From: Furcasterigmium furcatum
Taxonomy: Eukaryota > Ascomycota > Sordariomycetes > Glomerellales > Plectosphaerellaceae
Assembly: GCA_001599815.1 (NCBI GenBank)
Contig: BCIA01000002.1
Span: forward strand, 5,553,626 to 5,617,625
DNA: 64,000 bases
Direction of reading: 5' to 3'
Below are positions 12,188 through 23,742 of this stretch, piece after piece; the stretch's first letter is position 1, and the number at the start of each line of letters is the position of its first letter. A program made the position numbers and the translations under genes. The notes beneath the pieces were generated by a model. That model was not told the origin of the DNA, did no database searches, and saw only the letters and a list, made by a program, of their open reading frames with translations.

Positions 12188-13423
12188 ATGGTGAGCAACA
12201 GCTCTAAGCCCCGCGAGCCTCGCCTCCGAGCCTCCTGCGACAACTGCTTCTTAGCCAAGGTCAGGTGCTCGAAGGACAGACCCATCTGCTCGAGATGCCT
12301 CACCAACGGGGGTAATTGTAATTATTCCCCCTCAAGCAGAGCAGGCAAGCCAAAGTCGGACGGCTCCAGCAAGCGGACCCCAGCCTCCAGCCAAGCAAGC
12401 TACAACAACATCCTCTTCACCATGTCCGACTCCATCGCGGCTCACATGCCGACGCCGACCTACGAGCTGAACAACAGCCCCGTAGACGCAGATGCATCTC
12501 TCCCACGCAGCGTCCCGGAACCCAGCATCCTCGGAATACCCGAGCATATGCTGTCGCTCACCAGCTCCTCAATGGAACTGGACCCTCGCTCTATGCCTGG
12601 CAACATGGCCCAGAATGTTCCCGTCTCGACGTTCGACAGTACGGGTCCTATCAACGGACACCAGGGACAATATGTTCAGCCTTTCCTGTCTACCACCTTC
12701 ATCTCCGCTCAGCCACCGACATGGAATGAGCCAGCGGCCATGGCCTCGTTCTATCTCCCGCCCGTCATGTCGACCATGCCAACAAGCGGTCTTCCCCCTG
12801 CCCATTTCCCTCCACCTGCATCACCTGATGCTAGAGAGGGCGGCGGGTCGCCCGAGTACCACCCTAACGGCACCGCAATGCTCGCCGACGGAACATGCGG
12901 CTGTTTCTTCACGCTGCTCCAGTCCATGCACTCCCTCCACAACCTCCAGTGCTTCCCCCGGGCCGAGCCGGTCACGCTGGACGTCGTCTGGTCTCTGAAC
13001 AGGCGGGCCAGGGAGAGCTGTGCCGCCTTGTTGTCCTGCCAGATATGCATGCATCAGAACGGGACGCACACGGCGGCCATGGCCCTCGGGATCGTGATCA
13101 GGCAGGTCCTCACCATCTACAAGAACGCCAGCCATCCCCACTTCGAGACGGGTCTCGGGACTGGTGGCATCGGGGCGGCCCAGCGTGGCACCGGCCTGAG
13201 CGTGAGCGTGGGGGCGTACAGGCTGGGGGAAGAAGGGGCCCGGCAGCTGTGGCTTGAGACTCTGAACCGCGAGCTGAGTCTTCTCGAGAACGTCCACCAT
13301 GATTTTCAAAAAGTTTGCGCCGGGGCGGAGCTCTGCCGTGATGTCGCGCGGCACCTGGAGAACGAGCTCGGGAGCACGCTGGCGAGGCATCGCAGGAGCA
13401 GCCATGTGGTGGGATCTCCCTGA
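12188..13423 (+). CDS. AflR-like Zn2Cys6 transcription factor
   Basis: Intronless, 411 aa. The N-terminus carries a binuclear zinc cluster, C17-x2-C20-x6-C27-x6-C34-x2-C37-x6-C44, followed by a Ser/Pro-rich linker with an SKP/SKR basic stretch. The C-terminal part (about 237-390) has the hydrophobic, Cys-containing pattern of the aflatoxin regulatory (AflR) domain: a CGCFF..LLQSMHSLH opening, then an ALLSCQIC segment and an ALGIVIRQVL helix. Proteins of this type are nuclear pathway-specific activators that bind TCGN5CGA or related sites. Two such sites occur in the PKS promoter and one in the gap downstream of this gene, so a role in the melanin locus is inferred. The start at 12188 places the zinc cluster at the usual distance from the N-terminus. 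The exact target genes are unknown. Confidence 0.85.
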   Translation: MVSNSSKPREPRLRASCDNCFLAKVRCSKDRPICSRCLTNGGNCNYSPSSRAGKPKSDGSSKRTPASSQASYNNILFTMSDSIAAHMPTPTYELNNSPVDADASLPRSVPEPSILGIPEHMLSLTSSSMELDPRSMPGNMAQNVPVSTFDSTGPINGHQGQYVQPFLSTTFISAQPPTWNEPAAMASFYLPPVMSTMPTSGLPPAHFPPPASPDAREGGGSPEYHPNGTAMLADGTCGCFFTLLQSMHSLHNLQCFPRAEPVTLDVVWSLNRRARESCAALLSCQICMHQNGTHTAAMALGIVIRQVLTIYKNASHPHFETGLGTGGIGAAQRGTGLSVSVGAYRLGEEGARQLWLETLNRELSLLENVHHDFQKVCAGAELCRDVARHLENELGSTLARHRRSSHVVGSP

Positions 13424-14561
13424 GCCGGAGGAGTAAAATCTGGGGCGCGCCGGTCTCCTTCTGCCTTTGTTTCTCGTCATCATATCTCCTTGGCAGCATT
13501 GGCTAATGGCAGGTCAAGGCAGGGCAGGGCACCCGTTGCATCCAGGTCTTGTCTTGGCAATGAGATGGACCTCTGGATATCGTGGACTTTGGTGTCGTCT
13601 ATTTCCGCTCCTTGGTTGATTTTGTGATATGGATCCTATGTTGTAAGATACACGCACTTCAGTCTTCGTCAATGGTGTTCTTCCGAGCTCATCGATTACG
13701 CGTTACCTGTGACCGGTGCCGACGAAGTGGCGGTTCCCCCTTGACGCTATCCCGGCACACTCGGCCGATGGTGTCGTTTTTGAGGCTGGCATGAATCCGG
13801 CTTCCGAGTGGATGGATACAGAGCCGCCATAACCTTGACTTCTCTTCGGGCCATGATCGACAGGATTATTGCAGAATCGTCGTCGTCCGCAGCGGGGTTG
13901 GAGCAATCCTCATTCTACTACCCGTCTACTATGGGCTTGTCGAGATCTGTAAAGCAATCACCCGGTGGCTTGCTCTCCATGGGTAAGGGTATCCCCTCGA
14001 GATGAGATTGGCCGAGGGACGCGGTTCGGGTGAGAATGGTCGGAAGTGGCTTCGGAATCGCATGCTGGTCGTCTCCCCTCATCCGATGCTTGCGATGTCT
14101 TTCCCTGTCCTTTGGGCGCGCGGGACTCATGCAAAGAGAAAAGGTCAACCGTCAACCTTGTGGTTCTGAGAAGGGGACGGAGTGAGGTTGGACACATTCT
14201 TCACCTCCCAAGGATCCGTGGCAGTGAGCGGCGCCCATGGCTCGGGGACGAGTAAGACTCATTGACTTCGCAGAGAAAACAGGACGGAACACTCAAGGGT
14301 GATTCAAAGAGAAGGAAACAGTGTTTATGTACTTTATCAGTCTCATTTACGTCGATGTCGATGTCTGATCGTCGACGTCGCAACCGGGGGATTTCCTCAC
14401 AAGGACGCACGGGGACTTACATGAGAGTACGGAATACCTCACAAAATAAAGTATCAGGGTTTAGCTACAGCTACACCGCTGTTTCAAGCACATTACCATC
14501 GGGAGTCCGTTTGGCATGGGCACGAGTGTTGTTTACATGACAAGTGAACCCTACACCCGCC

Positions 14562-14572
14562 TCGGTGACCGA
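14562..14572. promoter_or_regulatory. AflR-type palindrome TCGGTGACCGA
   Basis: Exact reverse complement of the site at 1789-1799 and a match to TCGN5CGA. It lies about 1.1 kb after the AflR-like gene and 4.7 kb before CMR1, so its role, if any, is unclear. Confidence 0.25.
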
Positions 14573-17500
14573 AGAACAGGCGGAATTCGCCATGATCATC
14601 CTCAACAACGGCTCAACAGAAACACAGCGGCGGATGAGTTCTGAGAATCATTCAGTCGGTGAGAAATTTCAGCGATTGTCCGTGATCTGGTACCACCGCG
14701 AGGGTGTCAGTTGTCGGAGGATCGGTGTTAGAATGGCCGATTTCTGCAACGGAGCCCGGCATGTGGTGACGTTGTTCAGAGCGGTTTTAGCCTACTTTTG
14801 GTCGAATCTATCTCCAACTTGATGCCGAAATTACCGTGACTTACATGATCAAGCCGGTTGGGCTGTAGTCGTGAAGTTTGGTGACATATCTCGACAGGAC
14901 ATCGTGACACCTCAGCGCCGAACCGACTGAGACGCAAATATATGAGTGGGCTCCGTATTCGGTCGGGAACAAGACCCGCCCCCAGAGCTCGGTGTCGGAG
15001 TTTGTAAAGCCCGGCTTGTGAGCACGTAGCTCTGACGATGTCGGGTCATCGTCATTCTATCTAGCACAGTCGAAGACTCATGCTAAGCGTTACGAGCCAC
15101 AGCAGCTCACCGCACCTGGGGTTGTGTTGCACTGATGGGAATAGCAGCATGCCCGTTCGTCCAAAGGGCTCTTAGTCCCATTGCTGGGATTCCTCTACTT
15201 CGGGTAGAAACTCTCATCTTCGGCACCGAACTAGGAACAGATCGCTTCCTTGCTAGCACAGAGAGGTACCAAGAAGATCGACATGCAGCCTTCGGCGAAC
15301 GGTCAAGGGCGCATAAAGATCACGAGACTGCCTCGTTAAATCCACGAAGAACGGCGATAATCTGCCCAACAATGTCTCCCAAGCAGCGCCGGGGGAGTAC
15401 GGTCGCCGAAGAAACGTAAAGTACTCTAGCCAACGAACATCAGCGGCCGCTACTACTCTGTGTGGGCTCTCCCAGATCAGCACGATGACACGCAGCTGCA
15501 GTCGGGGCGGCCAACAGTCCGCAAGGCCGGGTAAGCTGGCCATGCTGCGGTCCCCACGCAGCGAGTCCGATGAGGGCTCTGAACCCAGATCACGCCAGGA
15601 ATCCGGAAGGATTCCTCGTCATCAGACGTCGAGAAGCAATTCGACATTAGTGCGGTCGGCTGAGAAGTTGCCGGTGGCGCAACTCCGTGCTTCGTGCTTG
15701 GGGATGAATGTCACGTCGAGTCCGGGCTCAGTGGGCCAGGTCCAGGCGGTGGATATTTTCACAGCAAATCTGAGAAACATCATCTGAAGCCGCTGCTCGG
15801 GAGCCCGGCTGCGGATCTCCCATGAGTTGCCCTTTCCGGACAGCTACTCGCTGTCAAGGCGCCGTTGAGATGGCAGTGAGTGACAGAGGACATTTGATAT
15901 GCGCATGAACGTCGGCGGCCGATGACAGGTAATGCGAGCGAGGAGACAGGTGTCACTCCAAGCAACACGGTCCTGAGGGCCAGCAACAGAAGAAGCTTGT
16001 CATCCTGCGCCCATGGTCTTTCCTGGCCTTGCCCTGCCTTGGTACAACCTTGGATGGAAGGAAATGCTCCCAAGGTCGTTTCAACTGAGCTGGGCAGTGC
16101 CCCGGTGCTCTGGATTCAGCTTCGCCAAGTAGCAATTACCATGAACCCCGAGCCTAGGGCTGACATCAACAACCAGCTCGAGTCCCAATTACCAAGCTGG
16201 TCAGTATTTTGTTTCGAGGAAGCTGCGCCCTGCCCCAGAGCCTCGAGGAGTTGCTTTGTTGGGAATAGCTTCATCAGAAATCGTCCGAAGTATGGGCTTG
16301 TTTCGACTTCTCAGGTGACTGCTGTTTTAGTGACAATCGCCGCGCCCTGGGCCCCGAGACGCTGGTGCCATACCTGAGATGGATGCCAAGTGGCAGCGAA
16401 CTGACAACGGGCGGCGGCTGTGAGGTGTCGGTGCCTGAGATCGGACGGCCGCGGGCCTTCGCTGTCCTCGAGCAGGTGAGTCGCAGGTGAGCTGGCAGGT
16501 TGACGCCACTAGGCCATGGCGCATCCCAGCGCACACCGAAGTAATTCGTTCTTGAGAACGGACATAGAGAGTCTGGCGAAAAGAATAAATTCCTCCAAGG
16601 GAACGCGAAACGTGATGGGGGATGCCACTCGGACAAGCATCGGGTGCGAGTGAATGAGGCTTCGATGGCCCTGCTTATTAGGGTCCCGTAGTCTTACTAG
16701 TAGTAGTTTCTCGGGACAAGACGACGTTGAAGGGTGGCTACCTATAGTACCGATGTTCTGGGCTGCGGGTTGGCAGCACTGGGAGACCGTTTCCTCACCT
16801 ATGCCGGGGATGGTGGTTAGGGGGCTCTTGCTAAGGCGCCACCCCGAGGTTTACAGGGTCTCCCCTGCGCTGATCTTCGGCAGCTTCCCCGGGCTGGCGG
16901 GTGCGCTAAGCTTGTTCAGTACCAAGCACTCCAGAGACTGTTTCGCTGGGATGTTGACAATGGAGAGTCGCGTCGGTCCTGTCTGAGGTCGCAGCCGAGG
17001 TACCGAGCTGGGAAGGTCCCCGGGTACGGCGGCACAGGTTCAAGAGTTGGTACATCGAAACTCCCTGGCCCGGATCGATGTTCGTCGGAAGTGTAAGTAC
17101 TGCCAAGTTTGTTGATCGTACTTTGGCCTCGGTGTGTGCGTCAACCCGCCGGCGGTCGAGACGGCGTCTTCGGGCTGTCGTGGACTGCTCGTACACGTTG
17201 CCAATAAGTCACGGCTTCAGGGCTAGGCTCGTGCGACTGCCTTGTCACCGTATACGAGAGTCTGAGGGGCGCCGAGTGTGTCGGTCTGTGGTGTTGTTCT
17301 GGTCAGAGTTCGACTTGGTGCAACTGTGAATGAGGAGGAGGCCGTTTAGGGGGCTCCGCCTGTAAATAGCGGGCTACCATTGGCCGGAGAGTCGCCCCGA
17401 ACAGGGTTAGTCAGCCAAGATTTGGCTCCCTTCAGGTGCATCGGCGCCCTGAGTCGAGTCCGTGGAACTTCAATCCAACTTTCCTCCAGCACGTACCTTA

Positions 17501-18364
17501 CCGCTCCCAAGCAAACCACCGTGCCTGCCGCTGTCACCTCACCGAATCTTGCATCACTAGCCCTTCGGTGACGGGGACTAATGTGAATCCGTATTCACCG
17601 TCTCGGTCTTTGCTCTCAAGCCCCAGGCGCCATGACAACCCAATGTTCGTTCTGTCTGCTCCCGATGCTCGACGACATGTCTGTCGTCGGCCCTGCGCGT
17701 ATCAATACGAACGGCCGCACCGCCTCTCGGAACGGCAAACTGCGCCGATCCCCTCGCCTAGTTCGACGCGTTTGGTGCTGCCAGTTACTCTGTTAGGCAC
17801 GACGGCCGCATCCCTGCGACCAGATCCGTGATGAGCGAGCCTACGTGCGTGGGTGGATGGATGGATCGTCCCAAGATTCACCCGCCCGCCCCCGAGGTCT
17901 GAAACCCTGTCCCTGGCTGCCTGGACATGCCACCTTCGCCCTACCATGGCTGCCGAATGAAGTTCTTGGTCCGGTTGTTGTCCCATGGAGGTGATCACCA
18001 TAGGGCCTCCCCGAGGATCGCTGACCGAAACCTGATCTACGACAACTCTATCGGCCCAAGTCTGGGCGAGTAGTGGACGATCAGCGGAGAGGCTGGCACC
18101 CTGGGCAAGGAGGAGGGATCCGTGTCACTGTGGCAGCACGTCTTCTTACGCTGTCACCTGCCAGCTGTCCCGGAGCCTTGAATGGAGCTCGCTACAGGTA
18201 CAGCTCTCTTCAGACCGTGGCATCAGAAACTTCAGTCGACTAAGTCCCTTTGGGAATCCTGATCGCGGCTCAAGCGAGCCAACTGAGCTTCGATTACCCG
18301 GCTCAAACATCAGTACCGTCACCGTTCTTCGAGTCCCACCGCAACGCTCAGATACCCCGGTGAA

Positions 18365-18386
18365 CCAGGCCAGGCCAGGCCAGGCC
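18365..18386. repeat. Short tandem repeat (CCAGG)4
   Basis: Four and a fraction copies of a 5-bp unit. A shorter relative, (CCAGG)3, lies at 11923-11937 upstream of the AflR-like gene. It is probably a simple repeat without function. Confidence 0.6.
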
Positions 18387-19263
18387 TGCACGCCGCCGCC
18401 GCCTGTCAATGCACACGTTTCTATCCGCCTGAGTGTCTGTTCTCCCACAAGAAGAGACACTCCCCTCCACTCTGCAAACACTAGTGGCAGCTCGGAACAG
18501 AGCCGAAGCCCCATCAAACGCCCTCTGGGGAAACGAGATAAACAAGGATCTGGACAGGACAACCGCGGCGGCGCTCTGATGGACGCGGCTGAGGGCGAAC
18601 CCGGGCCTTAGCCCGCGCCTTTCCCGAACGAGATGCCTCCATGCGAGCTTCTCCTGCGAGAATGAGTGTCGTTATACCTCCTGAAGCATCTGCCGTATCG
18701 GCACCGCATCTTCCCTTCGACGAACCATCACACCATCTTCAGATGGGGCTCAAGGGTGCAGCGGAAGCAAGCGCCTCGCCCTCGGGTTGTGATGCTAAGT
18801 CCCCTTGTTGTTCTTCTTGGTCATATCACAGACCCCTTGGCTGCCCACCTCACCCAAGAACTCACCAACCGTATATTACTTACACGCTGTCCATCCCACC
18901 ATCTTCTCTCCTGAACATCTTGACCACGCAACCCTCAGCCACCCTCCTCCATCTGCAAGTCATCAGTCAACGTCCCACACACTAGCGGCGCGCAACCATA
19001 CACGCATCCTGCCTGGCCGATCAACGTCTGGCCTCCCCTCCCTCGAATTAGCTCTCACATCTTGTACCGTCCTGGTGCGATTCTTGGGTCCTTGTCCTCC
19101 CAGCACCAGATATTCTACTTTTAGCCTCCTCGGCCACAGGAGCCCAACCTGGCCCTGGTATATGAAGGCTCAGCCGCAGAGCGAAGCTGAAGCCTTTTAC
19201 TTGGCGTTCTAGAACCACACTTCCCACAATCTCTCGGCTGGAGAGACCCTCGCCATAGTCAAG

Positions 19264-22200
19264 ATGACCGTCTACTGTACCTATTGCGGTAAATCCTTCA
19301 CCAGAAAGGAGCACCTGGAAAGACACATCCCGAACCGTACGTACAGCAAACTTCTTTCCCTTCCAAGCCCGGGCGTACTGACCAAAACGATGCAGACACT
19401 GAAATCAAGCCGCATCGATGTACTGCCTGTCAGCTGTCGTTTGCTAGAAGGTGAGATCTGCTAGCATGGCTTCAAGGATGAGTTCTCATAATATCCCAGG
19501 GACTTGCTCCAGAGGCACTACTCGACATATCACGAGATCCGAGACCCATTAGAGCCCTTGCCCGGCGGTATTCCGACCATTGCTGGACGGACGCCCATCG
19601 CATGCCAGAACTGTGCCAGCGCAAAGACGGGATGTGACAAGAGGGTGCCCTGCTCAAGATGCGCGGAGAAGGGCCTGCCTTGTGCTGCTCGCTTCGCACG
19701 AAGAGCCTCCAAGGCTGCGGCACGCGTCTCGCAGGCAAGCGTCGCCTTCCAACAGCAGCAGATGATGCCGGGCGTGTCACATGCCCAACCGACACCCTCC
19801 ATGGCTTTCATGGACATCGATCCTATGATGGCAAAACACAACTCCCCCAGCCAGCTCTTGACAGGTTCGCCACTCGGCCTCCTGGATCCTACCATGGCCG
19901 AGACCCCCCAGAAACATCACTCTCCGACACATTCTCACCAAAGCTCGGTTGGATTCCCCTCACCTCTTCACAAGATGGACGGCATGGACGGTTACATGCA
20001 GCTTGATAACGACTTTATGGTGCCAGCACCATACCCAGACATGATGGGCTGGCAGGACTACTCCCTCGACTTTGATATGTACTCGAATGTCATGCCCCTG
20101 GCCCAAGACTTGACGTTGCCCATATTCAACGATTTGAGCGACACGACATCCGTTTCCGAGCCGCCTACGGGGACATCTTCAAGGGCATCAACGCACACCA
20201 GAAGTACAAGCATCATGTCAACTGCCGACTTCGACACGCCTTTCAAAGCTGCCACGCCGAAGAAGAGCCTACTAGGTGCCGAGGAACCCATCCCCGAGTT
20301 CGAGGTCATGCTAGCAGCAGAAAACCACTGGAGCATGGCACGAGTTAACCCGACAGAGGGCTCCTGTCCCCGCACCGCCATCGTTCACCTCGAATGCCTC
20401 GAAGAGAAGTGCAAGCAGGAAGGCACCTGGACCGCACTGGAGAAGTATATCGACAATGTCGACTGGACTGCCTCCGACCTGGCCAGCGTGGTCCCAATGT
20501 CTCCTCGGACACGCGACCAGATGGTGGCGATCACACAGTCCTTTCTGCAAAAAGCGCTCGAGATCCACCGCGGCGGCCTCGAGCGTCGACGATCTTGCAT
20601 CCCAGGCGACTTCTTCATCGTCCTCCCGCCTCTGAAGATCCTCGAGTACTTCCTACGGAGCTACATCCGCAGCTTGACGTATTACTTCCCCCTCGCTGCG
20701 GGGGGCGGCGGCTTGCTGGACCCAAACGAGATGCTGGGCAACAACCAGGCTTCCACTTTGCTGGTGCTTCTCATGATCGCTCAAGGTGCCGCGGCCGTGC
20801 CGATCGCAGAGGCGAGATATCTATCGGCGGGCCTGATCGAGACCTGCCGCATCTCGCTCTTTGATATGATCGAGAAGGACGTCGAGCTGTCCGCGGACCC
20901 GGTTGTCTTGCGGTGTGCTCTGCTCTTGGTCAGCCTGGGGGCTTGGTCTGGCGACAAGTGGCTGCAAGACATCGCCATGGGCCAACGAGGCATGTATATT
21001 TCTGTAAGTACAGCTCCGGATTTCATTTCCGGACCACACGTCTAATACCTGCGCAGATGCTGAAGCACGCGGGGATGCTGGAGCCTCAGCCGCCAATGAT
21101 TCCTGTCACCGATGGTATGACCAGCAAGGATCTGCAATGGCGAGCCTGGCTGCACCGGGAATCTCAGAACAGGTGAGTCCTATCATCTACTTTTCTCAGG
21201 GCTCCATTAACAAGGCATACTAGATTGGTCTACAACTGGGTCATGAACGACGGCGAGCTGAGCCTGTTCAGTGATACCGCTCCTATGCTTGCCATCACAG
21301 ACCTGATGTGCCCCCTTCCCAGCCCAGAGGCCCTTTGGTTGAGTCGGAACACCGTCGAGTTCTTCGAGAACGCCAAGCACATATACGGCAACGTCAATCC
21401 TCAGTCGCTCAATTCCTCTGACTTCACACCGTCCCTCCACGACCTCTTCCAGGATTTCGTGAACGACAAGCTGGCAAACGGACAGGCGAATCTCACTCCC
21501 CAACACATGCGTCTCCTGCTCCATCCCTTGCAGTCTCTTCTCTGCCACCTCCGCCAGATTCTCTCCTGCTTCCCCACACAGCAGTCCGGCTCTTCTCGGT
21601 CGATGACCCAGTCGAACACCATGGCCCGTCTTGAAGAGGTACAAGCCCTCCTGCAGCGATGGTACGAGCTCACCATGGCCATGTACAAGGACAGTCCCGA
21701 ATGCGAGGCAAGTCGCGCCAACCTGGTGCTCTACCACCTCATCTCCCTCAACGCAGTCACCAACTTCCCGGAGATCGAGCGACTCGCCCGTCGAGAGGCC
21801 TTTGACGGTTCCTCCTGGCAGCTCTCCCTCCGTCACAAGAAGTGCATCTCCAACAGGCGAGAGGCTGTCTTCCACTGCGGGCAGGTCATGCGCCTCATGC
21901 GCTCTATGCCCAGCGACCGCCGTCCCTGTTGGTGGTCCGCGGCCTTGTACCGCGCAACCCTCATCCTGTGGGTTGAGAGCCTTGCGCAGATGGATCCCAA
22001 CCTGCAGAGAATGGACCATCACCAGGCGTCCTCTGTCTCCTCATCCATGCCGGCATCTCCCCAGAGCCGTGCGCAGCAGACACACCAGAGGTCGTCAAGC
22101 ACCTCGTCTCAGCTGTCGACCGCCTCCATCTCCGTCGGCATGCAGCATGCCAAAATCGGCAACGGGGACGTCTTCGCCGCAGACAGGATCACACCCGAAG

Positions 22201-22430
22201 ACCCGGTGCTGATCAGCTACCTCTGGAGCGCCGGGAGTGAAGTGGCCGTCCTCACGCGAGCCGACGGCAGCGCCCTGGCCCTGGACAAGCCCTCCGAGGT
22301 CCTGGCATATGGCATTTCCGCCCTCGCAGCAGGTAGCACGTGCCGCATCGGCGACGGCATCAGGCGCAAGCTTGTGACCTTGGCTCAGCGCTGGAGCGAG
22401 CAAAGTCTGACCGGCATCGCCAATATGTGA
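19264..22430 (+). CDS. CMR1: CMR1/PIG1-type melanin regulator (two C2H2 fingers plus Zn2Cys6)
   Basis: Five exons (19264-19336, 19396-19450, 19500-21003, 21057-21172, 21224-22430) join to 984 aa. Finger 1 has C5, C8, H21, H25. Finger 2, assembled across two introns, has C33, C36, H49, H54, with a TEIKPHR linker between them like the classical TGEKP linker. A Zn2Cys6 cluster follows (C78, C81, C88, C94, C97, C104). The middle, about residues 480-750, has the helical character of a fungal transcription-factor homology region. This combination of two DNA-binding types is the hallmark of Cmr1/Pig1, the activator of melanin genes (PKS, reductase, dehydratase) in Colletotrichum, Magnaporthe and Cochliobolus. 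Its presence about 10 kb from the PKS, in the same direction, supports a linked melanin locus. The first two exons are very short and easily missed by gene finders. Confidence 0.92.
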
Positions 22431-23742
22431 TCGCACGTCACCGTCCCATCTCTTCTCTTCTTTTCTCTTCTTTGGGTCTTTACCATCTCGCGTCTATTAG
22501 AATATCATGATTTAACTTGTACGTTTTCTGAGTAGGACTGTTTAGTCAACGGTGTTGGGACATAGCTTAGACGATACACTGCAGTCCTCAACGGCGGGTG
22601 GCAGCCCCTGAGCGGGCTTTGATGGGATACCAGGTACTGCCAGGGTCCCGTGTTGTGGCACCCTGAGACCACGCTCCTTTTTTCAGAAGTTGCGGGCAAC
22701 AGAATGAAAACATTTTCCTGGTACTCTGCGCGTTCCCCCCTGCGCCAACTAGTGACTTCTCGTGAGGCTGTTCTGCTGGCCCTGACGATGAGCATATCAC
22801 ATCCATGACTTGATGATGTACAGCCCGCGAGGGGATCGGGTTGCATCCCCAACCGTGCAGGCAGCCCAGTTGCACAGCAGTACCACGAACAACCAGTAAG
22901 AAGCGGTTCCTGCTTCCCATGCCGCTGTCACCATGTCACGACATATTCTCAGAGGGAGGCCGCCCCCCACACGCACCGTCTCGGGCAGGATGCGGCAACG
23001 TCCTCGTGACCCCGGACGGGACTGAAATCCCCGAGAGCCAACGTGCTCTCAGAGCCAGGGAAACCGTCCGACTAACCCTCCGACCAGAAGGGGGGGCACA
23101 CGCACAGCACTGTGTCACGACTGCTGCGGGCTGCTGGGGATCCGAAGGCAGAGATGGGCTGAGAGGAGTGACTGCTGCTGCTGTGCGTGATTCTACGTGG
23201 CGGCGTGGGGAAGCCCACGTCAGCCAAGGCCAGAAATAGGGGCTATTTCATGACTTGTGAGAGGTTTCGTGTGAGCGGCGCGGGTTGTTTCTGTTGCGAG
23301 TGGACGGTAAACGGGGATGACCTGGCAGCGGTGAGGAGGAGAGGATGGAGAAGACCAGAACGGAAACATTGTGAGAACGCCGGGACGACGCCTGGTCTGG
23401 ATGCGCCGCCGTCTGACCCCTCCCCCGCGCAGACAGAAAGGGGTGTCTTCCGATGGTGGTGAGGAGGGATGATCCGAGGGGCGCCGACGCCGCGGGCGTA
23501 TCGGTTGCCACCCAGGATCACCACCCCTTCGAGGTCATAGATGTGGCGCCGCTCGATCTGAGACAAGCCTGCGGAAGATAGCCACGTTGTGATGGTTAGG
23601 GAGCAGAAACACCTCGTCGGTCCGTTGCGCATCACGCCCCCTGAGTAGATCAAACGGGCATGCCAACCATGTTATGCACACACCTCGGCACCAGCTCTAT
23701 CAAGGCGGCCGATGCTGTCCCCCCCCCAAGCCCGTGGCCGGT
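22431..23742. other. Intergenic, between convergent CMR1 and GT8 genes
   Basis: Expected to hold both 3' ends. The start has T-rich runs after the CMR1 stop. No supported coding frame; overlapping frames on both strands of 85-135 codons have no family signal. Confidence 0.5.

Larger units (their letters stand above)
13424..19263. other. 5.8-kb stretch without a recognisable gene before CMR1
   Basis: This is the longest empty interval of the window. No frame shows a family signature, catalytic motif or consistent intron pattern; the longest are about 150 codons and random in character. It contains an exact inverted copy of the PKS-promoter palindrome at 14562-14572 and a (CCAGG)4 tract at 18365-18386. 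The part just before 19264 may be the CMR1 promoter and leader. It could also hold a non-coding RNA or a decayed gene, but I cannot show either. Confidence 0.5.

Noticed and set aside
1..23000. Search for trihydroxynaphthalene reductase, scytalone dehydratase, laccase or Ayg1-type hydrolase near the PKS
   Set aside because: No frame shows an SDR TGxxxGxG/YxxxK pattern, a scytalone dehydratase signature, multicopper motifs or a matching hydrolase; these genes are not in the window.
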